Below are positions 54,654-64,000 of a stretch of 64,000 nt of DNA, in pieces. Numbering within the stretch: the stretch's first letter is position 1; each line of letters starts with the position of its first letter. Under the pieces are notes generated by a model that made no database searches, was not told the DNA's origin, and was given only the letters and a program-made list of their open reading frames with translations. The stretch is from Halomonas alimentaria (lineage in GTDB: Bacteria; Pseudomonadota; Gammaproteobacteria; Pseudomonadales; Halomonadaceae). The position numbers and the translations under genes are program-made. The stretch spans positions 1,328,541 to 1,392,540 of the forward strand of contig NZ_WUTT01000001.1 in NCBI RefSeq assembly GCF_009902005.1, written 5' to 3'.

Positions 54654-54676
54654 CGAAACTTAAGCGCATAGTTTCG
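54654..54676. promoter_or_regulatory. LysR-type operator between pirin and lysR
   Basis: CGAAACT-N9-AGTTTCG, seven-base perfect arms, in the 101-base divergent gap. The right arm with its neighbours (TAGTTTCG) recurs upstream of the GST gene. Confidence 0.6.
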
Positions 54677-54700
54677 CTTTAAATATTCGAGGGGGTCGAA

Positions 54701-55615
54701 ATGTCCCGCGTTACCCTGGCCCAGTGGCAGATGTTGGCGGCGGTCGTCGATCACGGTGGTTTCGCGCGTGCCGCCGAGGCGATCCACAAGAGTCCCTCCA
54801 CTCTCAATCATGCGGTGCACAAGCTGGAGGAGCAGCTCGGGGTGCGTGTTCTGGAGCCGGCAGGCCGCCAGGTGCGCCTGACCGAAGCGGGCGAGATGCT
54901 GCTGCGCCGTGCACGGCAGCTGATCGAGAGCGCGGCGGCCCTTGAGGAGGTGGCCGGCAGCCTCGCCGAGGGCCTCGAGGCCGAAGTGGTGCTGGCGGTG
55001 GACCAGGTGTTTCCCCCCGACGCCCTGGCCCGCGCCCTGGCCACCTTCTCGGCGGCCTATCCCCATGTGCGGGTACAGCTTCACGAGACGGTGCTCAACG
55101 GCGGCATCGAGATGCTCTACGACGGCAGGGCCGACCTGGTGATCTCGGGCCTTTCCGCCCAGGGGTTCCTGGGCGAGCCGCTGGCCACCGTGCGCTTCGT
55201 GGCGGTTGCCCATCCCGACCACCCCCTGCATCGTCTGGGGCGGCCGCTGGACCTGCGGGACCTGGTGCAGCACCGCCAACTGGTGGTGCGCGACTCGGCG
55301 TTGCGGCAATCCATGGATGCGGGATGGCTCAAGGCCGAGCAGCGCTGGACCCTGAGCCACCTGGAGACTTCCATCGATATGCTGGAGCGCGGCCTCGGCT
55401 TCGCCTGGCTGCCGGAGACGCGGATTCGCCAGGCACTCGATACCGGACGCCTCCAGCCGCTGCCGCTCACCGCCGGGGGTATCCGTGAGATTCCCGTGCA
55501 GCTGATCCATCGCGACCGCGACCGCGCGGGCCCGGCAACACGCTTCCTGGTCGGTGCCCTGACCAGTGAGGCGCAGCGTGGCACTGGCAGGGTGGAATTC
55601 GATGCTATCGAATGA
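54701..55615 (+). CDS. LysR-family regulator (YhaJ-like)
   Basis: A 304-residue LysR protein. Helix-turn-helix: QWQMLAAVVDHGGFARAAEAIHKSPSTLNHAVHKLEEQLGVRVLE; effector domain from about residue 92 (AEVVLAVDQVFPPDALARAL). It lies between the pirin and glutathionyl-hydroquinone reductase genes, as YhaJ does functionally in E. coli, where it activates yqjF/yqjG-type genes in response to aromatic (nitrotoluene-derived) compounds. Role here inferred from that context and from shared upstream motifs. Confidence 0.88.
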   Translation: MSRVTLAQWQMLAAVVDHGGFARAAEAIHKSPSTLNHAVHKLEEQLGVRVLEPAGRQVRLTEAGEMLLRRARQLIESAAALEEVAGSLAEGLEAEVVLAVDQVFPPDALARALATFSAAYPHVRVQLHETVLNGGIEMLYDGRADLVISGLSAQGFLGEPLATVRFVAVAHPDHPLHRLGRPLDLRDLVQHRQLVVRDSALRQSMDAGWLKAEQRWTLSHLETSIDMLERGLGFAWLPETRIRQALDTGRLQPLPLTAGGIREIPVQLIHRDRDRAGPATRFLVGALTSEAQRGTGRVEFDAIE

Positions 55616-55645
55616 AAGCGCCCAGAATATGCGCTGAAGCATCGA

Positions 55646-55653
55646 TAGTTTCG
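55646..55653 (+). promoter_or_regulatory. Shared LysR half-site upstream of the GST gene
   Basis: TAGTTTCG in the context GATAGTTTCGTCTTA, matching CATAGTTTCGCTTTA in the pirin-lysR gap. It lies 60 bases before the GST start. Confidence 0.4.
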
Positions 55654-55712
55654 TCTTACTCTGGGGGGAGTGACCCATCGCGGCGAAGGCCGCCCACCAG
55701 AGGAGGATTTCC

Positions 55713-56723
55713 ATGGGCCTGTTGATCGACGGCAAGTGGCACGACCAGTGGTACGACACCGACAAGCACGGCGGCGAGTTCGTGCGCGAGTCCGCCAAGC
55801 TGCGCGACTGGGTGACCCGCGACGGCAGCGAGGGACCCGACGGCCAGCCGGGGCTGCCCGCCGAAGCGGGGCGTTACCACCTCTATGTCTCCCTGGCCTG
55901 TCCCTGGGCGCACCGCGTCATGATCATGCGCAGGCTCAAGGGGCTGGAGGACCTTGTCGGCCTCTCTCATGTCAGCCCGCTGATGCTCGACCAGGGCTGG
56001 ACCTATGATCAGGCCGAGGGCTCGAGTGGCGATCCCGTCAATGGCGTGGCCTATCATCGAGAGCTCTACACCCTCACCGACCCGCACTACACCGGCCGAG
56101 TCACGGTACCGGCGCTGTGGGACAAGGTGCAGGGACGCATCGTCAACAACGAGTCCGCCGAGCTGCTGCGCATGTTCAATGGCGCCTTCGACGACCTGAC
56201 CGGCAACCGCCTGGACTTCTATCCCGAGGAGCTGCGCGAGACCATCGATGCGGTCAACGCCGATGTCTATGACCACATCAACAACGGCGTCTACAAGTCC
56301 GGCTTCGCCACCGAGCAGGCGGTCTACGAGAAGCATGTGGTGGCGCTGTTCGAGGCGCTGGACCGCATGGAGGCACGCCTGGCCGAGCACCGCTACCTGG
56401 CCGGCGAGTGGCTCACCGAGGCGGATATTCGCCTGTTCACCACCCTGGTGCGCTTCGATGCCGTCTATCACGGCCACTTCAAGTGCAACCTGCGGCGCAT
56501 CGAGGACTACCCGAACCTCTCGAACTACCTGCGCGAGCTCTACCAGTGGCCGGGGGTGAAGGAGACCGTGGACTTCGACCATATCAAGCGCCACTACTAT
56601 TACAGCCACGACACCATCAATCCCACACGGATCGTGCCCCACGGCCCCATCCTCGAGCTTTCGCGCCCCCACGACCGCGAGCCCCTGCCGGGGAAGGGAA
56701 TAAAGGACAATGCTTCCCAGTGA
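55713..56723 (+). CDS. yqjG: Glutathionyl-hydroquinone reductase (xi-class GST, YqjG-like)
   Basis: A 336-residue GST of the xi class that reduces glutathionyl-hydroquinones. The catalytic cysteine is in LACPWAHRVMIMRRLKGL (near residue 64), and WDKVQGRIVNNESAELLRMFN and the C-terminal helical domain (YLAGEWLTEADIRLFTTLVRFDAVYHGHFKCN) match YqjG/ECM4. AGGAGG precedes the ATG. Belongs with pirin and LysR to a quinone/aromatic detoxification cluster. Confidence 0.94.
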   Translation: MGLLIDGKWHDQWYDTDKHGGEFVRESAKLRDWVTRDGSEGPDGQPGLPAEAGRYHLYVSLACPWAHRVMIMRRLKGLEDLVGLSHVSPLMLDQGWTYDQAEGSSGDPVNGVAYHRELYTLTDPHYTGRVTVPALWDKVQGRIVNNESAELLRMFNGAFDDLTGNRLDFYPEELRETIDAVNADVYDHINNGVYKSGFATEQAVYEKHVVALFEALDRMEARLAEHRYLAGEWLTEADIRLFTTLVRFDAVYHGHFKCNLRRIEDYPNLSNYLRELYQWPGVKETVDFDHIKRHYYYSHDTINPTRIVPHGPILELSRPHDREPLPGKGIKDNASQ

Positions 56724-56812
56724 AGTGAGAAGCGTCGGAGGCCTGCCGCCGGAAAAGCTGCGAACGTTTTTTTGCTAGAATGCGCCCAACTTCATATCCA
56801 GATACGAGACCC

Positions 56813-57688
56813 ATGACCGACCAGATCCAGCGCTTCCTGTTCGACAACACCAACGTGCGCGGCGAGCTCGTCACCCTCGAGCAGGCCTATGCCGAGGTCC
56901 TCGATCGCCACGCCTATCCCCCCGCGGTGAATCACCTGCTCGGCGAACTGCTCGCCGCGGTGGCCCTGCTCACCGACACCGTCAAGCTCGATGGCACCCT
57001 GAGCATCGAGGTGCGCGGCAACGGCGCCCTGGCCCTGCTGATGGCCGAGTCCAACCCCGGCGGCGAGCTGCGTGCCATCGCCCGCATGGCCGAGGACGCG
57101 GCGATCCCCGACGAGAATGCCGGCTTCCGCGAGCTGGTGGGCGAGGGGCAGATCATGATCACCCTGGACCCCCGCGAGGGTCACCGCTACCAGGGCATCG
57201 TCGCCCTGGACCGCGATAGCTTGGCCGACTGCCTGGCCGACTACTTCGCCCAGTCCGAGCAGCTGCCCACCCGACTGTGGCTTGCCGCCGATGGTCTGCG
57301 CGCCGGAGGCCTGCTGCTGCAGCGCATGCCTGACGAGTCGCAGAACCAGGATCTCGACGCCTGGGAGCGCAGCGTGCACCTGGCGGCGACCGTCAAGCAG
57401 GAGGAGCTGCTGGGCCTGGCCCCCGAGGCGCTTCTCCAGCGCCTCTATCACGAGGAGACGGTGCGCATCTTCCCGCCCAAGGCGCTGCGGTTCGGTTGTA
57501 CCTGTTCCCGGGAGCGCATCGCCGATGCCCTGGTGACGCTGGGTGCCGAGGAACTGCGCGACGTGGTCGCGGAGCAGGGCGGCATCGAGACGCAGTGCCA
57601 CTTCTGCCACACTCGCTACGCCTTCTCCGAGGAGGAGGTCGAGGCGTTGCTGGCCGGCGCCAGCGAGCCACCGGCGACCCTGCACTGA
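56813..57688 (+). CDS. hslO: Redox-regulated chaperone Hsp33
   Basis: A 291-residue chaperone activated by oxidation. The zinc/redox switch is complete at the C-terminus: GCTCS (CxC) near residue 233 and CHFC (CxxC) about 30 residues later. The N-terminal substrate-binding domain is ordinary ([40 protein letters not shown]). ATG at 56813; no strong ribosome-binding site. Followed by a good terminator with a T tract. Confidence 0.96.
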   Translation: MTDQIQRFLFDNTNVRGELVTLEQAYAEVLDRHAYPPAVNHLLGELLAAVALLTDTVKLDGTLSIEVRGNGALALLMAESNPGGELRAIARMAEDAAIPDENAGFRELVGEGQIMITLDPREGHRYQGIVALDRDSLADCLADYFAQSEQLPTRLWLAADGLRAGGLLLQRMPDESQNQDLDAWERSVHLAATVKQEELLGLAPEALLQRLYHEETVRIFPPKALRFGCTCSRERIADALVTLGAEELRDVVAEQGGIETQCHFCHTRYAFSEEEVEALLAGASEPPATLH

Positions 57689-57699
57689 TGACGAGGCTG

Positions 57700-57732
57700 G
57701 CGTCCGGCATGCCTTGCCGGCGCATCCTTTTT
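57700..57732 (+). terminator. Rho-independent terminator of hslO
   Basis: GCG-T-CCGGC pairs with GCCGG-CGC (one bulged T) and is followed by ATCCTTTTT. Confidence 0.65.
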
Positions 57733-57771
57733 GCGGTGCACAAGTGAACGCGTGGCGAATTTCGCGCATGT

Positions 57772-57786
57772 TGTAGAAAAACTACA
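57772..57786. promoter_or_regulatory. HexR-like operator upstream of pckA
   Basis: TGTAG-AAAAA-CTACA matches the HexR consensus TGTARTWWWAYTACA at 14 of 15 positions. The direct repeat GAATTTCGC flanks it at 57757-57765 and 57788-57796, 31 bases apart. HexR controls central carbon genes, pckA among them in Shewanella-type species. The pckA leader would be about 180 bases. Confidence 0.55.
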
Positions 57787-57971
57787 TGAATTTCGCCCAA
57801 AAATGGCGTTCCCCGCCCTCGTCCTTTTTGCCATAATGGCGCCGCTTTCAGGCGCGATCATGGTCCACAGGCAGCCAGCCGCAGGGCCCGATCGCCATGC
57901 TACCCCCGGCTTTTCGCGTCTCCGGCGACGCCAGGCACACGAGAGAATCGGCCCACGGCCCAGGAATCGAC

Positions 57972-59525
57972 ATGACCACACCCCAAGCTTCCCACGCCCA
58001 CGTCAACCTCAGCAGCGCCGAACTGATCGAGCGATCAGTGGCCAGCGGCGAAGGCCGCCTGGCAGCCAATGGCGCTCTGGTGGTGAGCACCGGCGTCCGC
58101 ACCGGTCGCTCGCCCAAGGATCGCTTCATCGTCGACGAGCCGACCACCAGCGCCAAGATCGACTGGGGCAGCGTCAACCGTCCTTTCGACGCCGAGAAGT
58201 TCGGTGCGCTCTGGGGGCGTGTCGAGGATTACCTGCAGAGCCGCGAGCATTATGTCTCCGAGCTGCACGTGGGAAGTGACCCGGAGTACTACCTGCCTGT
58301 GCGCGTGCAGACCGAGACCGCCTGGCAGAACCTGTTCGGCCGCACCATGTTCGTGCGCCCCGAGGCCTACAACCCCTCCGCCAAGGAGGAGTGGACCATC
58401 CTCAATGCCGCCGGCTTCGAGTGTGACCCGGCTCGCGACGGCACCAACTCCGACGGCACCGTGATCATCAACTTCGCCGAGAGGAAGGTGCTGATCGCCG
58501 GCATGCGCTACGCCGGCGAGATGAAGAAGGCGATGTTCTCGGTACAGAACTTCCTGCTGCCGGAATTCGACGTGCTGCCGATGCACTGCTCCGCCAACGT
58601 CGGTGAGGATGGCGAGACCTGCCTGTTCTTCGGCCTCTCCGGCACCGGCAAGACCACCCTCTCCGCCGACCAGGCGCGCTACCTGATCGGTGACGACGAG
58701 CATGCCTGGGGCCCGGGCACCGTCTTCAACATCGAGGGCGGCTGCTACGCCAAGTGCATCGACCTCTCCGAGAAGAACGAGCCGGTCATCTGGAACGCCA
58801 TCAAGTTCGGTACCGTGCTGGAGAACGTGGTCCTCGACGACCGTCGCGAGCCGGACTACGCCGATGACAGCCTGACCCAGAACTCGCGCGCTGCCTATCC
58901 GCTGGAGCACGTCGAGAAGCGCGTTCCCGAGAACCGCGCCGGCGAGCCCAACGCCATCGTCTTCCTGACCTGTGACATGTCCGGTGTGCTGCCCCCGGTG
59001 TCCGTGCTCTCCAAGGAGGCCGCGGCCTACCACTTCCTCTCCGGCTACACCGCCAAGGTGGGCTCCACCGAGATGGGCTCCTCCGAGGGCCTGGCCGCCA
59101 CCTTCTCTACCTGCTTCGGTGCGCCGTTCTTCCCGCGTCCGGCGCGCGAGTACGCCGACCTGCTGATCAAGCGCGTGGAAGAGAAGGATGCCCAGGTCTA
59201 CCTGGTCAACACCGGCTGGACCGGCGGCGCCTACGGCGAGGGCGGTGCACGCTTCTCCATCCCGACTACCCGCGCCATCATCAGTGCCATTCAGTCCGGC
59301 ATGCTGCGTGAGGTCGAGACCCATCGCCTCGATGGCCTCAACCTCGACGTGCCCACCGCGGTGCCGGGCGTCGACTCCAGCCTGCTCAACCCGCGCGAGA
59401 CCTGGGAAGACAAGGACGCCTACGACCGTCAGTGTCAGGAGCTGGCCGCCAAGTTCGTCGACAACTTCAAGAAGTTCGACGGCGTCAGCGATGCGATCGT
59501 CAAGGCGGGCCCCAGCCTGACCTGA
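57972..59525 (+). CDS. pckA: Phosphoenolpyruvate carboxykinase (ATP)
   Basis: A 517-residue ATP-dependent carboxykinase that makes phosphoenolpyruvate from oxaloacetate at the start of gluconeogenesis. Motifs: [17 protein letters not shown] near residue 40, [30 protein letters not shown] (P-loop GLSGTGKTT near 230), [13 protein letters not shown], and [17 protein letters not shown] at 57972 with AGGA upstream; the frame is open earlier but the protein begins here by comparison with the family. Ends at a very strong terminator. Confidence 0.96.
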   Translation: MTTPQASHAHVNLSSAELIERSVASGEGRLAANGALVVSTGVRTGRSPKDRFIVDEPTTSAKIDWGSVNRPFDAEKFGALWGRVEDYLQSREHYVSELHVGSDPEYYLPVRVQTETAWQNLFGRTMFVRPEAYNPSAKEEWTILNAAGFECDPARDGTNSDGTVIINFAERKVLIAGMRYAGEMKKAMFSVQNFLLPEFDVLPMHCSANVGEDGETCLFFGLSGTGKTTLSADQARYLIGDDEHAWGPGTVFNIEGGCYAKCIDLSEKNEPVIWNAIKFGTVLENVVLDDRREPDYADDSLTQNSRAAYPLEHVEKRVPENRAGEPNAIVFLTCDMSGVLPPVSVLSKEAAAYHFLSGYTAKVGSTEMGSSEGLAATFSTCFGAPFFPRPAREYADLLIKRVEEKDAQVYLVNTGWTGGAYGEGGARFSIPTTRAIISAIQSGMLREVETHRLDGLNLDVPTAVPGVDSSLLNPRETWEDKDAYDRQCQELAAKFVDNFKKFDGVSDAIVKAGPSLT

Positions 59526-59566
59526 GCGCAGCACTCGGGTCCCTCGCGGGACCCCTGGCTTGCATG

Positions 59567-59604
59567 AAAGAACCCGGCACCGCCTAGGCGGTGCCGGGTT
59601 CTTT
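59567..59604. terminator. Strong terminator of pckA
   Basis: AAAGAACCCGGCACCGCC and GGCGGTGCCGGGTTCTTT pair perfectly over 18 bases, with the central TA inside the turn. A smaller hairpin, GGGTCCC-TCGC-GGGACCC, precedes it. Confidence 0.85.
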
Positions 59605-59639
59605 CGTTGGGTGAGGTGGCGTCGGCCCCATTCCATCGG

Positions 59640-59735
59640 CCGATAAATCGGGCCCCTGCGCGTCGGGTGGCCGAAAACCTCCATGTAGGAGCCGGATGCA
59701 TCCGGCGATTGGGTTCTGCATCGCCGATAAATCGG
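59640..59735. repeat. GATAAATCGG repeats, copies 3 and 4, with a palindrome
   Basis: CCGATAAATCGG at 59640-59651 and 59724-59735, same family as the copies near 12.13-12.19 kb. Between them GCCGGATGCATCCGGC (59691-59706) is a perfect 16-base palindrome, a REP-like module. Confidence 0.65.
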
Positions 59736-59782
59736 GCGCCTGCGAGGCGGGAGGTACGCCACCTTATCCGGCGCCTGTTGTT

Positions 59783-61492
59783 TCATTCCTTCAGGTCGGG
59801 GAAATCCTCCTCCCGGAACTCCAGCTCGCCGCGCTCATCGCTGGCCTTGTGTACCTCGGCCTGGCGCAGCTCCACCCGGCGGATCTTGCCCGAGATGGTC
59901 TTGGGCAGGTCGGCGAACTCCAGCCGGCGGATGCGCTTGTAGGGCGCCAGTCGCTCACGGGCGAAGGCGAGGATATCCCGGGCCAGTTCGGCGCTGGGCT
60001 CGTAGCCGGCGGCGGGAATGACATAGGCCTTGGGCACCGAGCTGCGCACCGGGTCGGGGCTGGGCACGATGGCCGCCTCGCCCACCGCGGGGTGCTCGAT
60101 CAGTACGCTCTCGAGCTCGAAGGGGCTGATGCGGTAGTCGGATGCCTTGAAGACATCGTCGGCCCGGCCCACGTAGGTGATGTAGCCCTGTTCATCCACG
60201 CTCGCCACGTCGCCGGTGCGGTAATAGCCGCCCTGCATGGCGGCCGCCGTGCGTTCCGGGTCGTTGGCATAGCCCACCATCAGGCCGGCGGGGCGCTCCT
60301 CGCCCAGCGCCAGTGCGACTTCTCCCTCTGCGGCCGGCTTGCCTTCGGCGTCGAGCATCGCCACCCGGTAGCCGGGCAGCGGGCGCCCCATGGAGCCCGC
60401 CTTGAGCGGCTGGCCCGGGGAGTTGCCGATCTGGGCAGTGGTCTCGGTCTGGCCGAAGCCGTCGCGGATGGTGATGCCCCAGGCGCGGCGCACCTGCTCG
60501 ATCACCTCGGGGTTGAGGGGTTCGCCGGCGGCCACCGCCTCGCGCAGGGCGACCCGGTGGGAGGCCAGGTCCTGCTGGATCAGCAGTCTCCATACCGTGG
60601 GCGGCGCGCAGAGGGTGGTGATCTCGTAGTCCGTCAGCACCTTCAGCAGGGCGGCGGCGTCGAAGCGCGAATAGTTGTAGAGAAAGACGCAGGCGCCGGC
60701 GTTCCAGGGGGCGAAGAAGCAGCTCCAGGCGTGCTTGGCCCAGCCCGGGGAGCTGATGTTGAGGTGGCGGTCCCCCTTCTGCAGGCCGATCCAGTAGAGG
60801 GTGGAGAGGTGTCCCACCGGGTAGGACTGGTGAGTATGGGTGACCAGCTTGGGCTGGGAGGTGGTGCCCGAGGTGAAGTAGAGCAGCATGGGGTCGTCGG
60901 CGGGGGTCGGCCCGTCGGGGGTGAAGTCGTCGCTGGCGTCATGGGATTTGGCGAAGTCGTGCCAGCCTTCGGCGGCCCCGCCCACGGCGATGCGCGTCAG
61001 AGTGTCCTTTCGGCCGGCAAACTTCTCCAGGTGCTCATGGCCGATCACCAGGTGGCGGACCTGGCCGCGGGTGATGCGATCCTCGAGGTCCTCCGGGGTC
61101 AGCAGGGTGGTGGCGGGGATGATCACCGCGCCGAGCTTGATGGAGGCCAGCATCACCTCCCACAGTGGCACCTCGTTGCCCAGCATCAGCAGCACCCGGT
61201 CGCCCCGGGCCACGCCCAGGGAGCGCAGCCAGTTGGCGGCCTGGTTGGAGCGCCGCGCCATCTCGGCGAAGCTGAGCCGCGCCTCCCGGCCATCCTCCTC
61301 GACGATCCACAGCGCCGGGGCGTCATTGTCCCGGGCCATGACATCGAAGTAGTCCAGAGCCCAGTTGAACTCGCTGAACGTCGGCCAGCGGAAGTCGCGA
61401 TAGGCGGTGTCGTAGTCCTCGCGGTTGGCCTGCAGGAAGTCGCGGGCGGCGAGGAAGCGCTCCAGCGCCGGTGAGCTCGATGATGTCGGCAT
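59783..61492 (-). CDS. AMP-forming acyl-CoA synthetase
   Basis: A 569-residue adenylate-forming enzyme, resembling the medium-chain acyl-CoA synthetase / benzoate-CoA ligase branch. ATP-binding loop YFTSGTTSQPKLVTHTHQSY near residue 195, GQTETTAQIGN near 350, YYRTGDVAS and the catalytic lysine region LPKTISGKIRRVEL near 545. It activates a carboxylic acid to its CoA ester; the acid is unknown. AAGGGA precedes the ATG at 61492. Diverges from tex. Confidence 0.92.
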   Translation of the reverse strand: MPTSSSSPALERFLAARDFLQANREDYDTAYRDFRWPTFSEFNWALDYFDVMARDNDAPALWIVEEDGREARLSFAEMARRSNQAANWLRSLGVARGDRVLLMLGNEVPLWEVMLASIKLGAVIIPATTLLTPEDLEDRITRGQVRHLVIGHEHLEKFAGRKDTLTRIAVGGAAEGWHDFAKSHDASDDFTPDGPTPADDPMLLYFTSGTTSQPKLVTHTHQSYPVGHLSTLYWIGLQKGDRHLNISSPGWAKHAWSCFFAPWNAGACVFLYNYSRFDAAALLKVLTDYEITTLCAPPTVWRLLIQQDLASHRVALREAVAAGEPLNPEVIEQVRRAWGITIRDGFGQTETTAQIGNSPGQPLKAGSMGRPLPGYRVAMLDAEGKPAAEGEVALALGEERPAGLMVGYANDPERTAAAMQGGYYRTGDVASVDEQGYITYVGRADDVFKASDYRISPFELESVLIEHPAVGEAAIVPSPDPVRSSVPKAYVIPAAGYEPSAELARDILAFARERLAPYKRIRRLEFADLPKTISGKIRRVELRQAEVHKASDERGELEFREEDFPDLKE

Positions 61493-61698
61493 GTGCTGTC
61501 CCTTCGTGTTGTTGATGCATTGTGTAGAAGGTGATGAGGCTAGAAACTCTAGCCAGACTCCCCCCTTCCTGTCCAAGAACCAAGCGAACGCTTGGACTAA
61601 AGTTGCCTCTTTCCCGGCGGCACCCGCCGCGCGTGGCTAGCCCCGGCGTTTGTGATACCTTGTCGCGATCGTTTTTCGAGCATCAGTGAAGGGGTTAC

Positions 61699-64000
<2,302 letters not shown>

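Noticed and set aside
59696..61474. 592-residue plus-strand frame over the acyl-CoA synthetase
   Set aside because: Antisense shadow; the minus-strand frame has complete adenylate-forming enzyme motifs.

Overview
The window is a 64 kb piece of a GC-rich gammaproteobacterial chromosome. Gene content and order (serine/glycine genes, PotABCD-type transporter, YhaJ/YhaK/YqjG-like trio, GC-rich codon use, long 5' UTR cold-shock gene, ATP-dependent PckA) point to a halophilic, Halomonas-like organism; that assignment is inference from gene families, not from a marker gene. No rRNA, CRISPR array or phage structural gene is visible.

Left end, about 1-4.43 kb: the 3' end of a type I restriction subunit (hsdR) faces a strikingly A+T-rich three-gene cassette on the minus strand (beta-class DNA methyltransferase, DGQHR-domain protein, unknown 293-residue protein). 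The block stops at a 50-base 3' fragment of a tRNA-Ile(CAT) gene, which looks like the attachment-site scar of an integrated genomic island lying to the left. From 4.43 to 8.3 kb is a patchy zone: a ~0.5 kb segmental duplication carrying a small cysteine-rich gene twice, REP-like palindromes, a short relic resembling the end of hsdR, a Rnk/GreA-type protein, a 31-residue lysine-rich protein and a FitA/FitB-like toxin-antitoxin pair.

8.3-22 kb is core metabolism: an RNase HI with N-terminal RNA-binding domain, chromate efflux ChrA, AzlCD amino-acid export, an isochorismatase-fold hydrolase and a cupin protein, then a serine/glycine block (sdaA, sstT, gcvT), a YdhR-like monooxygenase, an unusual internally duplicated NADP-type isocitrate dehydrogenase and threonine ammonia-lyase. 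22-34.9 kb: a DUF533 protein, PgpA, a PhoD-like phosphatase diverging from a PotABCD-type ABC transporter with a Pho-box-like array between them, a cation diffusion facilitator, a two-component system bracketed by two PepSY proteins, a TauE/SafE permease and ChaC.

35-39.3 kb: a LysR regulator diverging from mmsA and a GMC dehydrogenase, the layout of characterised 3-hydroxypropionate catabolic loci. 39.5-52.6 kb: cold-shock protein, esterase, a solitary trpB, a PAS-GGDEF protein, a zinc-ribbon protein, PIN-PhoH, patatin, two divergent L,D-transpeptidases, an ABC exporter and an M23 endopeptidase. An apparently intact IS5-family element (52,766-53,677) separates this from a pirin / LysR / glutathionyl-hydroquinone-reductase cluster, followed by hslO, pckA with a HexR-like site, an acyl-CoA synthetase and tex, which runs off the right edge.

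The most unusual signals are the A+T-rich methyltransferase-DGQHR-unknown cassette in the tRNA-anchored island, the tandemly duplicated isocitrate dehydrogenase, the Pho-box-like array controlling a polyamine-type transporter, and the IS5 element whose stop codon is supplied by its target site.
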